A stretch of DNA of 64,000 bases from Impatiens glandulifera (taxonomy: Eukaryota > Streptophyta > Magnoliopsida > Ericales > Balsaminaceae): positions 24,218,308-24,282,307 of the forward strand of contig NC_061867.1 of the NCBI RefSeq assembly GCF_907164915.1. The letters are read 5' to 3'. A program made the translations under genes and the position numbers. Below the pieces are notes generated by a model that was not told the DNA's origin, did not search any database, and was given only the letters and a program-made list of their open reading frames with translations. This document shows, one piece after another, positions 11,929 to 23,930 of this stretch. Position 1 is the stretch's first letter. Each line of letters starts with the position of its first letter.

Positions 11929-12211
11929 TTCTCCCCCACTCAATCTGGCGACGTACTTGTCGCTACCTCCTTATATGCCTGGATGATGTCTCCACATGAG
12001 ATAGGAGTTTTTAGTGACATATTGGCTCTCCAACCCGGTTCTTCTCTAATAAAGGGTCTTCGTATTGCATCACAAGCCCCTTGTGAACTTTGGAAAATCG
12101 TCTCTCTTGATGGAGGAGAAGTTTTACTATCACTCAGTTTCCTCCGAACTCTGAGTGTCTTCTCTTCTTGTCCTCCCATTTCTTCATTCTTTTGGCATTC
12201 TTGGCTACTTC

Positions 12212-14218
12212 TCACTTCTCTTTCTTGAAGAGAAACTCCTCCGGTTGTCTCTTCGATTCCTCCAATTTGGGAGGTTTCATGCGATAAAGAACCGCCGCCG
12301 ATGATTTAGTACATTTGACTAACTCTTCTCGGTGATCCACCTCTCTCTTATGGTGGTGTTTCTCTGATAATCCAGTGGGTATTACATCATGACCTTTCTC
12401 TAGGACAGTTGTAACTTCTTGAGGTATCTTCTCTTTGGACGTAGTTTTCTCATCTTTTTTTATGGTGACAAAAGATGATGGGTAGGCCTTCTTCGCACCT
12501 TTTAAGAGTTGCATGGAAGATAGGTGCCTAGTTTCTCTCTTGCCCTCTCTTGTTAAAGGTATTGTGCGAGTATTACCTTGCTCTAGAATGTACATCATAT
12601 TGGCAGAAGGGAGTAGGATGGCATTTACCTTGTCAAGGAACTCTATGCCTAGAACCATTTTGTAGTCATCCATGTCAATAATGGAGAAATTCAGAAGGCC
12701 GATTCACTCCCCCAAGTTGATCTTTACATTGAGAGAAACTTCATAAGTTGCATTTGGTGCCGAGTTGACTGCTTTAAGCCACCCTTTCTCCTTAGTGTAC
12801 CTGATCCCCAGTCTTCCCGCCTCCTTTACCTCTAGAAAATTGTTGTTGGCTCCCGTATCCAACAAAGCTTTATCCATGTGGTTTCTTACTTTAGTTTCCA
12901 CAAATAGTCGTCCTTTCTTCACGGACTTTGGCTCATCAAACTTTGCTGTAACGACACTAACTAGGTTTAACGACCCCAATCGAGCTTCATCGTGAAGGCG
13001 TTCTTGCTCCTCCATCAATGTTGATAATTTGTTCTTCATAGGGCACTCTCTTTCTTTATACGGCCCTTCACAAAAGAAACACTTTATCCGAGGTTTCTCT
13101 CCACGTTTCTCGTCTCGATCTCCTTTACCATTGGATTTGATAAACTTAACTAGGTCTTCATTGTTATAGATATGGTCTCCACCATTTTCCTCATTGTCAT
13201 TCCTCTCATAGGTCGACTTTGGTTTCTCTTGCCTTCTCATTTCGACAAGAGATTCAGCCACGGCAATAGCGGAGCTTAGATCTTGGACACCACGCCGTTC
13301 CAACTCTAAATTTGCCCACATTTGTAGACCATCAGTGAAGGCAGACAAGGCTTCATCGTCTAAGTAGTTAGGGATCTCAAGGAGAGTAGCGATGAACTCC
13401 TTGACATACTCCTTAATACTCCCTCTTTGTGAGAGCCGCCGCAACTTGGCCCTTGCTTCTCGAATGGCGTTTTCAGGATAGAACTGTCTCTTGAGTTCCT
13501 CCTTGAATTCACCCCAAGTATTGATAGAACATGTACCTCTTTCAATGTCGCTACTCCTTCGCCTCCACCACAGCATGGTGGTGTCTTCCAAGTATGTCGT
13601 GGCAGTATTTATCTTCCTCGCATCTTCTACTAGGCCGAGTGCTTTGAAATACTGGTCCAAACTCCATAGGAAGTTGTCGATCTCTTTCGCATTCCTCTCG
13701 CTTAAATACGCTTTAGGTCTTAGAACGTCTATCCTTATCGGATTGGGGACTCCTACAGGCGCACGTCCGCACTCTTACGCAATCGCCTTCTTGAGCAACG
13801 CCACATCCTCTTCAGTGGCTTGTAATTTAGATGACATTACCTCGAGTTTCTCGGTCAAGGTATTGATTTCACCAAGGAGGGTCTGCTCCACGATCCGAGT
13901 TTGCTCTTGACATTTTAACAAGCATTCGTTCAGGGCACCTTGCATTCCTTCTCGGAGCTCGTCTCTCTCCTTCTCAAGTTTGGCAATGCATTCCTCTAGG
14001 TCCCCGACATTATCTTGTTCGTACGCCACGGGGAGTTCTACCTTCTCTAACCTGGCGATAATGTCAATGATAGCGTCTCTTGATCTTTCTCTTTCTTTGG
14101 TAGCTTTGGTTCCTCCCGCCTGAACTTTGTGAGAGTTCCTACCATCTTCTCCGGCCCCGTGGGGAAGATTTTCTACTTCATCCACGACCTTTGAATTTTC
14201 TTTCGATCTCTTCGTCAT
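12212..14218 (-). pseudogene. gag-protease polyprotein of the TR-GAG element, with in-frame stops
   Basis: One continuous reading frame of about 669 codons runs from the ATG at 14218 (MTKRSKENSK) to 12212, interrupted only by TAA at 13775-13777 and TGA at 12704-12706. The order is: a charged coiled-coil N-terminus (ECIAKLEKERDELREGMQ), a retrotransposon gag domain (LEDTTMLWWRRRS, WGEFKEELKRQFYP, SIKEYVKEFIATLLEIP), a zinc knuckle CFFCEGPYKEREC whose histidine is replaced by tyrosine, then a retropepsin-like domain with the catalytic motif LLDTGANNNFLE and a downstream MVLGIEFLDKVNAILLPS strand region. The tail is basic and has no RT. The stops are C-to-T type changes on one strand or the other. 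Confidence 0.85.
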
Positions 14219-14222
14219 TTCA

Positions 14223-14234
14223 GCTCTGATACCA
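14223..14234 (-). other. Primer-binding site of the TR-GAG element
   Basis: The minus strand reads TGGTATCAGAGC, a perfect match to the plant initiator-Met tRNA primer site. It lies two bases inside the LTR terminus and a few bases before the gag start. Confidence 0.9.
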
Positions 14235-14236
14235 AT

Positions 14237-14753
14237 TATCACGGGCTCAGTCTTTTCACTGACGATCCGTGCGACACTAGTTATGATCTTCTCAAGAACG
14301 AGTAATTAGTCAGTCTTACTCGACGCAACACTCGACGTTTAATAGAATTGACACAAGAATTCTAGAGAGAGAGTAAACTCTTACAAAGAATAGTATTATA
14401 TCACTTGAATACTTGGTGATCTACAATATAATACCTCATAGATATTTATAGAACTAATTCTAGCTATTACATTAATGACACACTAATTTAGGGTATTCTT
14501 TATAAGTGTCAATCAGTGATGCATTAATATAGGGATTTCTTCTAATTGTCAATCAGTGATGGACTAATCAAGGACATTCCTTTTAAGTATCAATTAGTGA
14601 TGCGTTAATCAAGCATCTGCCTTCCAGCTAGAATATTCCTTGCGTTGGGATTAAGCGGGCTTAAGCCTTCTCCTCTTCTTGGACCAGGAAGATTAGGTCG
14701 TGACATACTCTTTAAGCCTCCTCTTCTTGGGCCAGAAAGATTGGGCCATGACA
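14237..14753 (-). repeat. 5' LTR of the TR-GAG element
   Basis: This copy starts TATCACGGGC, where the other has TGTCACGGGC, and ends GGGCCATGACA. The terminal CA on the minus strand is therefore mutated to TA. The rest aligns to 11409-11928 with many point changes, so the insertion is old. Confidence 0.85.
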
Positions 14754-15703
14754 TAAGTTATGGGACCAGGAGATGGAGATCTCGTTTTGGGGCGTTGCAA
14801 CAGGTACTATATTATTTCTCATAGATAGGAGAAGGAGAAGGAGAAGAGAGAAAAAATAAATGAAGAGAAATAATAATTAGGAAAAAAAATTAAGGTAAAA
14901 GAGACAATGATTTGACTTGATATATTATAGTTTTTCTATTTTTTATTGACTAACATTAACTTTATGTTTTCTTTGTTACATTTTGTATTATCTCTTTTTT
15001 AATTCAAGTAAGTTATGAAAAAAATAAATTTGATATTCATTACAAAATAAAATTCAATACAAAATAACATCACTTAATATTAATTAATAATATAGATTAA
15101 CAAATAAATCAGTACAAACTATACCATTAATCTTAGTAGTTTGTTCATATACATTGGTTCATATACATTGGTTCATGTATCATTAAATCTTGATAATTCA
15201 TCCATGACAAAACATAAAAATGAAAAAATTAATTTAATCATGTTATGTTTTAATTATTTTAATCTGGATGAAATTTTATACAGGATGAAAAAATCATATT
15301 TATTTGCTAATAGGTTTCTAAAAAAATATTATATTTGGGTTGAGATTTTGGAAATAATTGAAATTAAAATTAGTATCTTTTTATGTTTAGTTTGTTTAAT
15401 GATTTAAAATAAAAATTAAAGAAGAGATAACTAAGGTAGATAGAAATATAAAAAGTGATAATTAAGATAAAGAGATAATACTGTGACATGATATTATTTT
15501 TTAAATTATTTTTGCTGACCTTGATTTCACATAAGGCGCTGTATTATGGCGCTTTATAAGGAGAGTAGTTGTGTATATTTTTTGGGGGGAAACAGTTAAA
15601 ATTATTTCATTAAAACCTTAAAAGTGGGAGGGTCAGAAATCAAAGTAAGACAAACTCTAGCAATGATTAATGATGACAACTAAAAGACCTTAAAAAAATT
15701 GAT
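14754..15703. other. AT-rich spacer without a gene
   Basis: A short continuation of the interrupted host element (GGGGCGTTGCAACA near 14795) is followed by AT-rich sequence. A GCGCTGTATTATGGCGCT string at 15537 recurs in altered form near 17223, probably as ends of a decayed small transposon. An open frame at 15141-15407 is AT-driven and not supported as a gene. Confidence 0.5.
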
Positions 15704-17080
15704 TATTAGATAAAATAGATAGTCAATTAATAGGTAATTAACTATCTAAAAAACTTAACAAAATTCACCGTTTGTGAAGGAAACGCAGGGATCGGTCATA
15801 TTCTCAAATCATCTTTATCACTCTAGACTAGTCGACCGATAACACAGAGGCGGAACAAACCGGAATTCTCTAATCAAACTATCTTTTCGGTTATCTTTAT
15901 AACAGAATCAGTAGAAGATTGGCTCGGAAATGAAAAACGGATTTACCGCTCAGCTTCAGGATCAGTAAACCCATACCTCAGAGATCGGTTTTACTCTTCG
16001 GCAGTAAGATTGGTCAACCGATATTGAAACAATAGTGTAACTGGTAGGGTGTCCGGTCGGTACAATACTTGGTGCAATCCTAAACTACCGTACAAAACAT
16101 AAAATAACCGACAGTTTAATCGATCAGACCAAAGATATGGAACGGCAGAAAATTTCCATTTTGGTGAAATCAAAATACTTTGGGAATATGCAGAAGGAAG
16201 TTTTCAAGTGTGCAAAATGTGTCATTTCCATTTTGATACAAGCCTGATGATAGACTTTTGAAAGTAGAAGACTGCCAAAAGTGATCAGATCCATTTTTGT
16301 ATAATTCCAACAGTAGTCCCTAAGGAGCAGGTATCTGTCAAACCGCTCCAGATGATAAAATCAAGAGAAGACAAAACTGTTTAGTTGTATTTTTTCTTGG
16401 GAAGTATCAACCACATTAAATTCCATACAGTTCTTTATTGACCAACCAATCAGAATCAAGGATCCAATGATTACCATACAAGTATCTGTTGTATGAGAAA
16501 TATGACTATTGTCATATTCTCACTATTTAAGAGAAGTTTAAAGAGCAGCAAAAATATCAAGAAAAACACAGACACCATTTCTACAAGTGACACAAGACAG
16601 TGAGACAACATTTTAGAATTGAATCAAAGCCTAAACTGTTCTTGTTTACATAATATCCAAAGTGCTAAGTGTATTACAATTCATTCTATGTAAAAAGTGA
16701 GAGTTGTAAGCCAATAACGAGTAGTAAATAAGCATCGGTTATTTGACGTATTGTAAAGTGTGTTGAATATTCTTAGTGAATATCCTTCTCAAGGTTTGAG
16801 AAGAAGGGATGACGTAGGAGTTTTATCTCCGAACATCCATAAATCTTGTGTTGTGTTTCTTCTCCATCTCATATCTTTCCATTGCTGATGAATCTGTGTG
16901 TGTGTTGCTTTAAGTTGAAACGAACTATTCCGCACTTAAACTCGGTTCAAGAGTTTGTGACAACTTGCGTAGTATAGAGATTTATATTAATCTCTAACCG
17001 GGTTAGTATCAACCGGCGTGTTGTGTAAGCGTTCGTCCAAGTTAGACCTCGGGTCTCCCTTGGCGATCCCAATCCTAACA
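15704..17080 (+). mobile_element. Solo Copia LTR
   Basis: The sequence starts TATTAGATAAAATAG, matching the TGTTAGATAAAATCAG of the intact Copia LTR at 44481 with one terminal change, and ends AATCCTAACA. TTGAT at 15699-15703 and CTGAT at 17081-17085 form a 5-bp target duplication with one mismatch. A CTATTTAAGAG box near 16524 lies where the other LTRs have TATAAAA. The R-U5 blocks (GAACATCCATAAA, TCGGTTCAAGAGTTTGTGA) are present. No PBS or internal sequence follows, so this is a recombination-derived solo LTR. Confidence 0.8.
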
Positions 17081-17275
17081 CTGATTAGTATCATTCATAC
17101 ATTATAAAAAACAGAGATTACAAACAAAAAATATTATATTCAAACCTAACCATTCAAGCCTGGGATTTTCGCATACCATCTATCTTCATTGAGAGGTCTT
17201 CTTTCTCTTCATATTCCTCAGAGCGTTGTATTATGGTGCTCTACCAAGAGAACTTTGTAACGCGTGTTGTAAAAC

Positions 17276-17565
17276 TTCAAAATTTTAGATTAAGTGTTAT
17301 TATAAATATAGTTATATAAAATTAATGATTGAAAATTAAATAGGAGAGATAAAAAAAATATATAATATATATATATGAGAGAAAATAAAATAAAATTAGG
17401 AGAGAGTAATCTAAATAATTATGGAAAGATCATGTTATATAACTTCTAAATTTTAGATTAAGTGTTATTATATATATATATATATATATATATGGGAGAG
17501 AGAGAAATTATATAATATATATAAGAGAGAGAAAATAAAAAAATTATGAGAAAGAAATTCAAATG
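17276..17565 (+). repeat. Imperfect tandem duplication with TA microsatellites
   Basis: AAATTTTAGATTAAGTGTTA occurs near 17280 and again near 17447. Each copy is followed by AT runs and GGAGAGAGA-type purine blocks, giving two copies of a roughly 165 bp unit. Confidence 0.7.
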
Positions 17566-19155
17566 ATTATGGGGAGTCAATGGAGCAAAAGTGCAAACTT
17601 TCAAGACACACTTCTAGTCGATTCGCATAAAGAATGGGGAGTTGGTAGAAGATTTCGCCATGAAATTGACATCCATCGTTACTAGTATTCGCTCTTCGGG
17701 ATAGAAGGTGGAGGAGTTCTCTATCGTCAAGAAGTTCTTTTAAACCGTACCACAAACATACATGTAGATCGTTACCAAGATCGAGCAATTTAGTGACCAC
17801 AAAAATATGACCATCGAGGAGATAGTTGGTAGTCTCAAAGTCTATGAGAAGAGACTTTATGTCTATGGAGACAAAGAGGAGGAGAACATATTGCTCATGC
17901 ATGATTAATGAATGTCACAAATGAAGAAAAAATGAGAAGCCAATTTTTCTTCTGGATTGTTGAGTCGCAGCGACACTGGTGGAGATAACCGAGGTCGTGG
18001 CAAAGGTCGAGGACATGAAGAAAAATCTCACATTGAAAAAAAGACACCAAACCCCGCAAAGACAAGAGCATAGTGAAGTGTTACGCTTGTCAAAAGTACA
18101 AGCACTACGCGTCCGAGTGCCTTAACAAAAGGCTCAACGATGAGGCAAACCTCACTAGCTTCTATGACGAGGAGACAACATTAATGTTTGTTGAAGGAGT
18201 GACAAATGTGTTGCCCGAAGACGAGGAGACAAATCTCAAAGAGTTCATGCAAGAATCGTTCGAGGAACTAGAGGTGGTGTATCTCAATGAAGAGAAAGTC
18301 ATAGTGAACCTCCTCGCAAGTGATGATGAATATAATCACACCAACATGTGGTACCTTGACAATGGAGTAAACAACCATATAACAGGCCATTGAGAGAAGT
18401 TAAATAAGCTCAACGAGAAGATCATAAATGTGAAGTTCGAAGATAGAAGCAATGTGCAAAGGTTTCTTTATCCAGCTTGTGGGAATATCCTTGTGAGTAG
18501 AGATTTCGTGTTCAAGAAGGAGAAGAGGTAAGAGTGGTATAATGACTATAACAAACTCGTACAAAATTTCGTGGAGTTCAGAATCCTACGAGATGTCTAT
18601 ATGGAGGCACCACTGGTAGAGATGTATCATGATGAATTGGTGTTGATCACGACTAATGAACCAATAACATATCACGAGGCGGCACCCGAAGAGCTGTAAT
18701 ATGAGGCCATGAAGAAAGGGCTTGAGCCATCAAGAAAAACAAGACATGGGAGCTCACCGACTTATCACCTGGTCACAAAACTATCGGGTTAAAGTGGGTT
18801 TTTAAGTTAAAAAGACAATGAATGCAACATCCTCAAACACAAAGCGAGTTTAGTAGTGAATGAGTTGACTTTGAGGACACCTTTGCATTAGTGGCGAAAC
18901 ATGACATAGTTAGGCTAATTCTTGTCATCGCAGCTCACTATGCATGGGAGATCCACCACTTGGATGTCAAATCAGAATTTCTCAATGGTGACATCAAAGA
19001 AGAAGTTAATTTCACTCAACATGAAAGCTTCATCATAAAAAAAATAAACAGCACAAGGTGTACAAGCTATATAAGGATCTCTATGGACTACGTCAAGCAC
19101 CAAGGGCTTGGAACAATTTTCTCAACAAGAGAATGATGAGCCTCGGCTTCGTAAA

Positions 19156-20584
19156 TGATAGGATTGGTGTTGACAATAGAGACTAAGGTCTGTCTATTGT
19201 GAATATCTTACAACTTCTATTCGATAATAATCTTGTGAGGGATTAGTTTTTGTTTTTATTCTTCACAAACTCTTGAACAAGTTCAAGTGTGGAACCGTTT
19301 GTTGGATTTGAAGCGTCAAATGAATGAATGCAATGAACTTAATGTAAAGAATGCAAGGAATTTTATGGATTTTCGGAGATAAAACTACTACGTTACCCCT
19401 TCTTCCACAACCGGAAGGATATTCACTAAACTTTGATCGGTATAGAACACACTACACAAACTTAGTTAGAAACCACATGACTTAACAATCACCTGCTTCT
19501 GAACTTCTAGCTAACTCTCTGTTGAACAGAACACCCTCTGTTCAACTTACAAAACTGAGATTACAAAAAAAAATATAATATATGATTTAAAATATGATCA
19601 CATCTAGACAATGGGTAATTTATGCTTGAGCTTGAGAGATTGGATAATCATATAGCAAGAGCGAATGTAAGTTGATAACTTGTAGTTGGATTTGTAGTCG
19701 AAAGATCAATGAGTAATTCTTCTGTTGTCCTTGGGCTTTTATTTATACTTGAAGTACACCAACGGTCGAATCTTCTTTGTGGACACGTGGTATGTGTCTG
19801 TTGGATGGTTGCCTATAGTACGAGAGTAAGGAAGATTCTAAACATAGGAAATGTGGTCGTACCAGACAAGTAGTGCGCCGAATATCCTCTAGTATTGTAT
19901 TGTACTATAGAGGTACGTGGAAGTTGTTCATACGTTTTTAGAGCTAAATTATTAGACTGTTGAAAACGGTAACTACATATGAGATGAGTGAGTACGTAGT
20001 TAGACGGATGCTTCCTTTAGACGGCTGCTAAAGCGAGGCATCAGGCGTTCTTCTTTAGACCACGTCTAAGAAGGAGTTAGATGACGTCTAACTATGCTTC
20101 CCTTTAGACCGCGTCTAAGGGAGTTAGACGGCGTATAACTACGCTTTTCTTCAGACCGCATCTAAGGGAGTTAGACGGTGTCTAACTACGATTCCCTTTA
20201 GACCGCGTCTAACTATGCATCCCTTTAAACCACATTTAAAGGAGTTTGACCGCATATAACTACGCTTTCCTTTAGACCATGTCTAAAGGAGTTAGACCTC
20301 GTTTAACTACGTTTTCCTTTAAACCACGTCTAAAAGAGTTAGACCACCACGTCTACTCGCGTACTTCAGACTCCGTTTAATGTAGAAAGACGTCTATAGC
20401 GCCTGCTTCAGACCACGTCTGAAGTAGCATAATCCTTTAGATTTGTGCCTGCACAAAACAAATAACCTAACATAATTATGTTCAAATCATATCATCAAAA
20501 TTATGTTGTGCATATTCTCTTACGTTAATTAATTATTTTTTCTTAATTAATTTTCTTTTTTCTTTGTTTAATTTAACCCCAACA
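19156..20584 (-). mobile_element. Solo Copia LTR inserted in the RT of an older Copia element
   Basis: The plus strand starts TGATAGGATTGG and ends TTAACCCCAACA, so in minus orientation the LTR is TG...CA. A perfect 5-bp target duplication GTAAA flanks it (19151-19155 and 20585-20589). It is related to the LTR at 3210-4790 and shares its R-U5 blocks and hairpin-rich U3. A TATAAATA box lies on the minus strand near 19740-19750. It interrupts RT just after the FLNKR block. Confidence 0.9.
19985..20440. repeat. Hairpin-unit array in the U3 of the solo LTR
   Basis: Units of about 40-46 bp alternate CTTTAGACCACGTCTAA-like and GTTAGACGGCGTCTAAC-like hairpins, about ten units in all. The arms TTAGAC and GTCTAA are those of the array at 4040-4650, but unit length and loops differ. 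Confidence 0.85.
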
Positions 20585-20694
20585 GTAAATGTTCTCATGT
20601 ATACATGAGAAACCATGGAGAAGAAGTACTCATCGTTGGCGTATATTTCGACGACTTAGTCGTGACATGATCAAGTATCTAAGGGAGTTAAGGA

Positions 20695-21503
20695 TAGGGG
20701 TGTTCAATATTTGGTCTGAACCGAATATCCGATCGAATTCATATTCACCGAATTCGCATAAACTAAATTCGAATTACATTTTAGGTTTTCGAATAGAATC
20801 CTAAACCGATTCGAATTCAAATATAGTTTTTGGTTTTATTTTTGACTTTAAGTTTAAACTCGAAAACCAAACTGAAAACCGAATTCAATTTTTATTATTT
20901 ATTTTTATTATATTTTATTTCTTATTACATATTAAATTATTATGAGCCTCCTACTAGATCTCTAACATCCCAATAATTCAATAATTCCATAATCCCTCAT
21001 TCCTTTTTCCCTTTTATAGTCGTCCACCTTCCTGGCTTTTGTGGTCCTTTTAGTTGCCCATTTCATCTCTAACATTAAGAGTATCTAAATTATTCACTTA
21101 TCTAGCTATTTCACTAGTAATATCATCACTGTCATCAATAACACTACACCGTCATATATTGTCGTCGTCAACACTGTTTTACTTTTGTCGTTCAATTGTT
21201 GAATATTGACGGTGATTCATTAAGCTTGGTTTGTATGATTTATACCTTTTTTTATAAGTTGAATAGATAAGATTTCTTTAAAAACTTATTTATGTTAACT
21301 CTTTTAAGAAAATTTCTTTTATCTTATGGGTAAGTGATGTTCAATATATGGTCTAAACCGAATATCTGACCGAATTCGAATAAATTGAATACGAATATGT
21401 TCAAATCGTTTCGGTTTTCGAATTTTCTTAAAAAAAATAAAAATTCGAAGAACCCGAATCGAAAACTCGAATAACCTAAAAACTGAACCGATGAATAACC
21501 CTA
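20695..21503. mobile_element. Non-autonomous hAT-like element
   Basis: The left end TAGGGGTGTTCA and the right end, read inversely as TAGGGTTATTCA, form short inverted repeats. GTTAAGGA (20687-20694) and GTTGAGGA (21504-21511) are an 8-bp target duplication with one mismatch. Subterminal CCGAATATCCGA and CCGAATATCTGA blocks, rich in ACCGAA words, recur near both ends. No transposase is encoded. It splits the Copia RT pseudogene downstream of the VYFDDLVV site. Confidence 0.75.
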
Positions 21504-22981
21504 GTTGAGGAGTCAAAAAGAAGATGATGAAGGAGTTCGAGATGAGTGATCTTAGGATACTCTCGTACTACCTTGGTATCGAGGTGGACTAGAAGAAAGA
21601 TAGTATCAAGGTGAAGTAGGTGGCTTTTGCGAAGAAGGTGTCGAAACAATTCGCACTAGAGGATTGCAACCCGAGTAGTGTCGAATGGAAGCAAAGTTGC
21701 ACCTCGAAAAGCATGTAGAATGAAGCTTAGTGGATCTGAAGGAGTATAGGCATATCATTGGGTGTCTCAGGTACTTGACGCACATTTGACCCGATATCTC
21801 TTATGAAGTTGGCATAATGAGTCGATACATGGAGCAGCATACCATTCTACACCAACAGGCATTAAAACACATTTTTCGTTATGTGAAGGGAACGACGAGC
21901 TATGGGATTCAATTAAGAAAATGACTAGAATTTGAAGAACTCGTTGGTTTTACTAACAACGACCTAGCCGGTGACACAGATGACAAAAAAGGCACCGAAG
22001 GGATGGTGTTTTATCTCAACGGGAATCTGATCGTCTTGTAATCTCAGAAGCAACGAACTATTGTTTTATCTTCATGTGAGGTAGAGTTTATGACAACTAC
22101 TGCAGCGTCGTGTCAAGGACTTTGGCTAAGAAACTTGTTGAGCGAAATGCCCGGATGCGAGTTGAGGCTAGTAACCCTCTATGTCAACAACAAGTCCGCA
22201 ATAGCAGTAATGAAGAACTCGGTGTTTCATGGACACAACAAACACATTGATACTCGGCTTCATTTAATCCGTGAATATGTCGAGAACTGGCAGATTGTTG
22301 TACAGTTCGTAAGCACAAGAGAGCAACGTGCGAACATTCTCACCAAGGCGCTAGCAAGAGTCAAATTTGTGAAGATGCGAGAGTTGTTCGGCGTGAAGAA
22401 TCTCGAACCATATCAAGTTTACGGAAGAGATTGTGAGTCTAAGCATTGATTGTCAACAAATTTAAAAGTTATTGGTCTTTATTATCTTTTATGCAATTAT
22501 GACTTATTTAATTACTATTGTGTTTGGTTTTGTATGTATAAGTAGTTTATGGTTTCTAGGTTAATCTACTCATTTAAAATGGTTGTTTGCAAAAGTTGAT
22601 AAACAATACTTAAAACTGCTAAAAAAAATTTCTATTCAACATATATATTATTGTTCTTCCCAATTTTTCCTTATTTTTCTTTCTTCATCATTGTTGTTAA
22701 AAGATCTGATAATCGGAACCATCATGGTTAACCCAGATGGACTCAAGTTCCACCCGCCTACTCATCAGAAAATTTACTGAGTCAACTAGCAAATCAACAT
22801 TTATTTTAATCTTTAACGAGTTTTTGCAACTCATGACTCAATCTCTTATAGTTGAGTAGATGACATCAATTTTGATACACAACTAATATCTAGAATGATT
22901 AGAAACTTTTGAGCTTTATAGAGAAAATTTGTACATAGAAAAAGAAAAGTGTAACAATTCAATAAACTTCTCTCTCTACAA

Positions 22982-23320
22982 TTAAACACCAGCCTTGACA
23001 CATGATAGCAATCTGACGCTTCTAAAGCGTGCAAACTGTGGCTTATCTTTGTATTGTACCATATGATCCTCCGCCGGCGGCATCGAAGAAAATCCATGAC
23101 TTTGGCTTCTTGAATAATAACGGCCGCCGTTGACGTCTCCGGCATATCCAGTCGTATAATTCCTTGTCTTCTCCTCCAGTTGTGGAAGAATAACGGCCGG
23201 GTAACGGGAACCGTCATCTTCGGGATTGAATTGGAAGTCTGTGGAGAGAGAATAATATCCACGGCGAGTCCTGCCGCCGTTCTTGATTCTCCGGTACACC
23301 ATTGGAAGAAGACCTTCCAT
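22982..23320 (-). CDS. Small conserved plant protein of unknown function (112 aa)
   Basis: One exon encodes 112 residues from the ATG at 23320 (MEGLLPMVYRRIKNGGRTRR) to the stop at 22982-22984. The protein is basic and polar, with a hydrophobic N-terminal dozen residues and a second short hydrophobic segment (RYPAVILPQLEE, near 40-51). It has no signal-peptide cleavage pattern, no cysteine cluster and no catalytic motif. The N-terminus recalls small plant-specific uncharacterised proteins that begin MEGLIP-VY, a resemblance from memory only. GC content and codon use are higher than in the flanking repeats, and the frame is undamaged, unlike all neighbouring transposon genes. It probably stands alone: transposon remnants lie downstream and a MITE upstream. 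Function is unknown. Confidence 0.7.
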   Translation of the reverse strand: MEGLLPMVYRRIKNGGRTRRGYYSLSTDFQFNPEDDGSRYPAVILPQLEEKTRNYTTGYAGDVNGGRYYSRSQSHGFSSMPPAEDHMVQYKDKPQFARFRSVRLLSCVKAGV

Positions 23321-23612
23321 GATCTTGTTAATTGGTTGTGTTTTCTATGGCACTTTGAGTGGGTTTTATTGCTGTGGGAAAAATTTTAATGGGTTAGGTT
23401 TGAATTCAATAATTTTCCAACAAAGGTAAGGCCCACAGCACCATCTGTTTCTAGGAAATTGTCAATGTTTGGTCCACAAACCTGTCAACACATATATTTT
23501 TTTTAAATTTATATTAATTAGGTTTAATCAAGATGCCCGCGGAAATCTTCTCATTAATTATACCTTGTTTGGAAACTGTTAAATCACGTCCACATAAACG
23601 TCAAACATTTGT

Positions 23613-23930
23613 GCCTTGTTCGGTTATGGGTTTTTTTAAAATCAATGAGAGAAAAATTGAATGATAGTGATGATTTTAAAGAAGTAATGATAATTTTTTT
23701 TTAAAAGATTTAAAGGATATTGATATATATAAATAAAATATAAATTAATAATTTAAATTAAAGGATATTTTAGTATTTTGGTTAATGAAATAAGTGATAT
23801 AGTTATTGAGAAGTGATTAATTAAAAAATTGATTTGATTTGGGTTTTTTAAATAAACTAAAGAGAACCCTTGGTCTATGAATAATTTTAAAGATGTATAG
23901 GTTTTTTAAATAAACTAAAGAGAACAAGGC
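23613..23930. mobile_element. MITE-like element (about 318 bp)
   Basis: It begins GCCTTGTTC and ends GAACAAGGC, a perfect 9-bp terminal inverted repeat. Near the right end the string GGTTTTTTAAATAAACTAAA occurs twice (about 23842 and 23900), a small internal duplication. There is no coding capacity and no certain target duplication. It lies about 290 bp upstream of the small minus-strand gene. Confidence 0.55.

Larger units (their letters stand above)
11409..14753 (-). mobile_element. Non-autonomous LTR element carrying only gag-protease (TR-GAG type)
   Basis: Two similar LTRs of about 520 bp (11409-11928 and 14237-14753) flank a minus-strand gag-protease frame. A minus-strand PBS (TGGTATCAGAGC at 14223-14234) lies at one end and a purine tract (AGTGGGGGAGAA on the minus strand, at 11929-11940) at the other. 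The LTR termini are TGTCATGG and CGTGACA. TAAG stands outside both ends, a possible partial target duplication. The 2.3 kb interior has no room for integrase, RT or RNase H, which fits the described TR-GAG class that depends on autonomous partners. It sits inside the older Gypsy-like sequence. Confidence 0.8.
17571..22449 (+). pseudogene. Older Copia gag-pol pseudogene, split by two insertions
   Basis: The pieces run in order on the plus strand. A UBN2-like gag (17571-18060, frames broken) is followed by a zinc knuckle CYACQKYKHYASEC (18073-18115) and a protease remnant WYLDNGVNNHITGH, where the catalytic DSG has become DNG. RT pieces follow: HHLDVKSEFLNGDIKEEV near 18955, LYGLRQAPRAWNNFLNKR near 19080, then VYFDDLVV near 20640. 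RNase H remains end at 22449 (LYVNNKSAIAVMKNSVFHG, KHIDTRLHLIREYV, REQRANILTKAL). Integrase is largely missing. A solo LTR (19156-20584) and a hAT-like element (20695-21503) interrupt RT. Stops are frequent. Confidence 0.85.
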
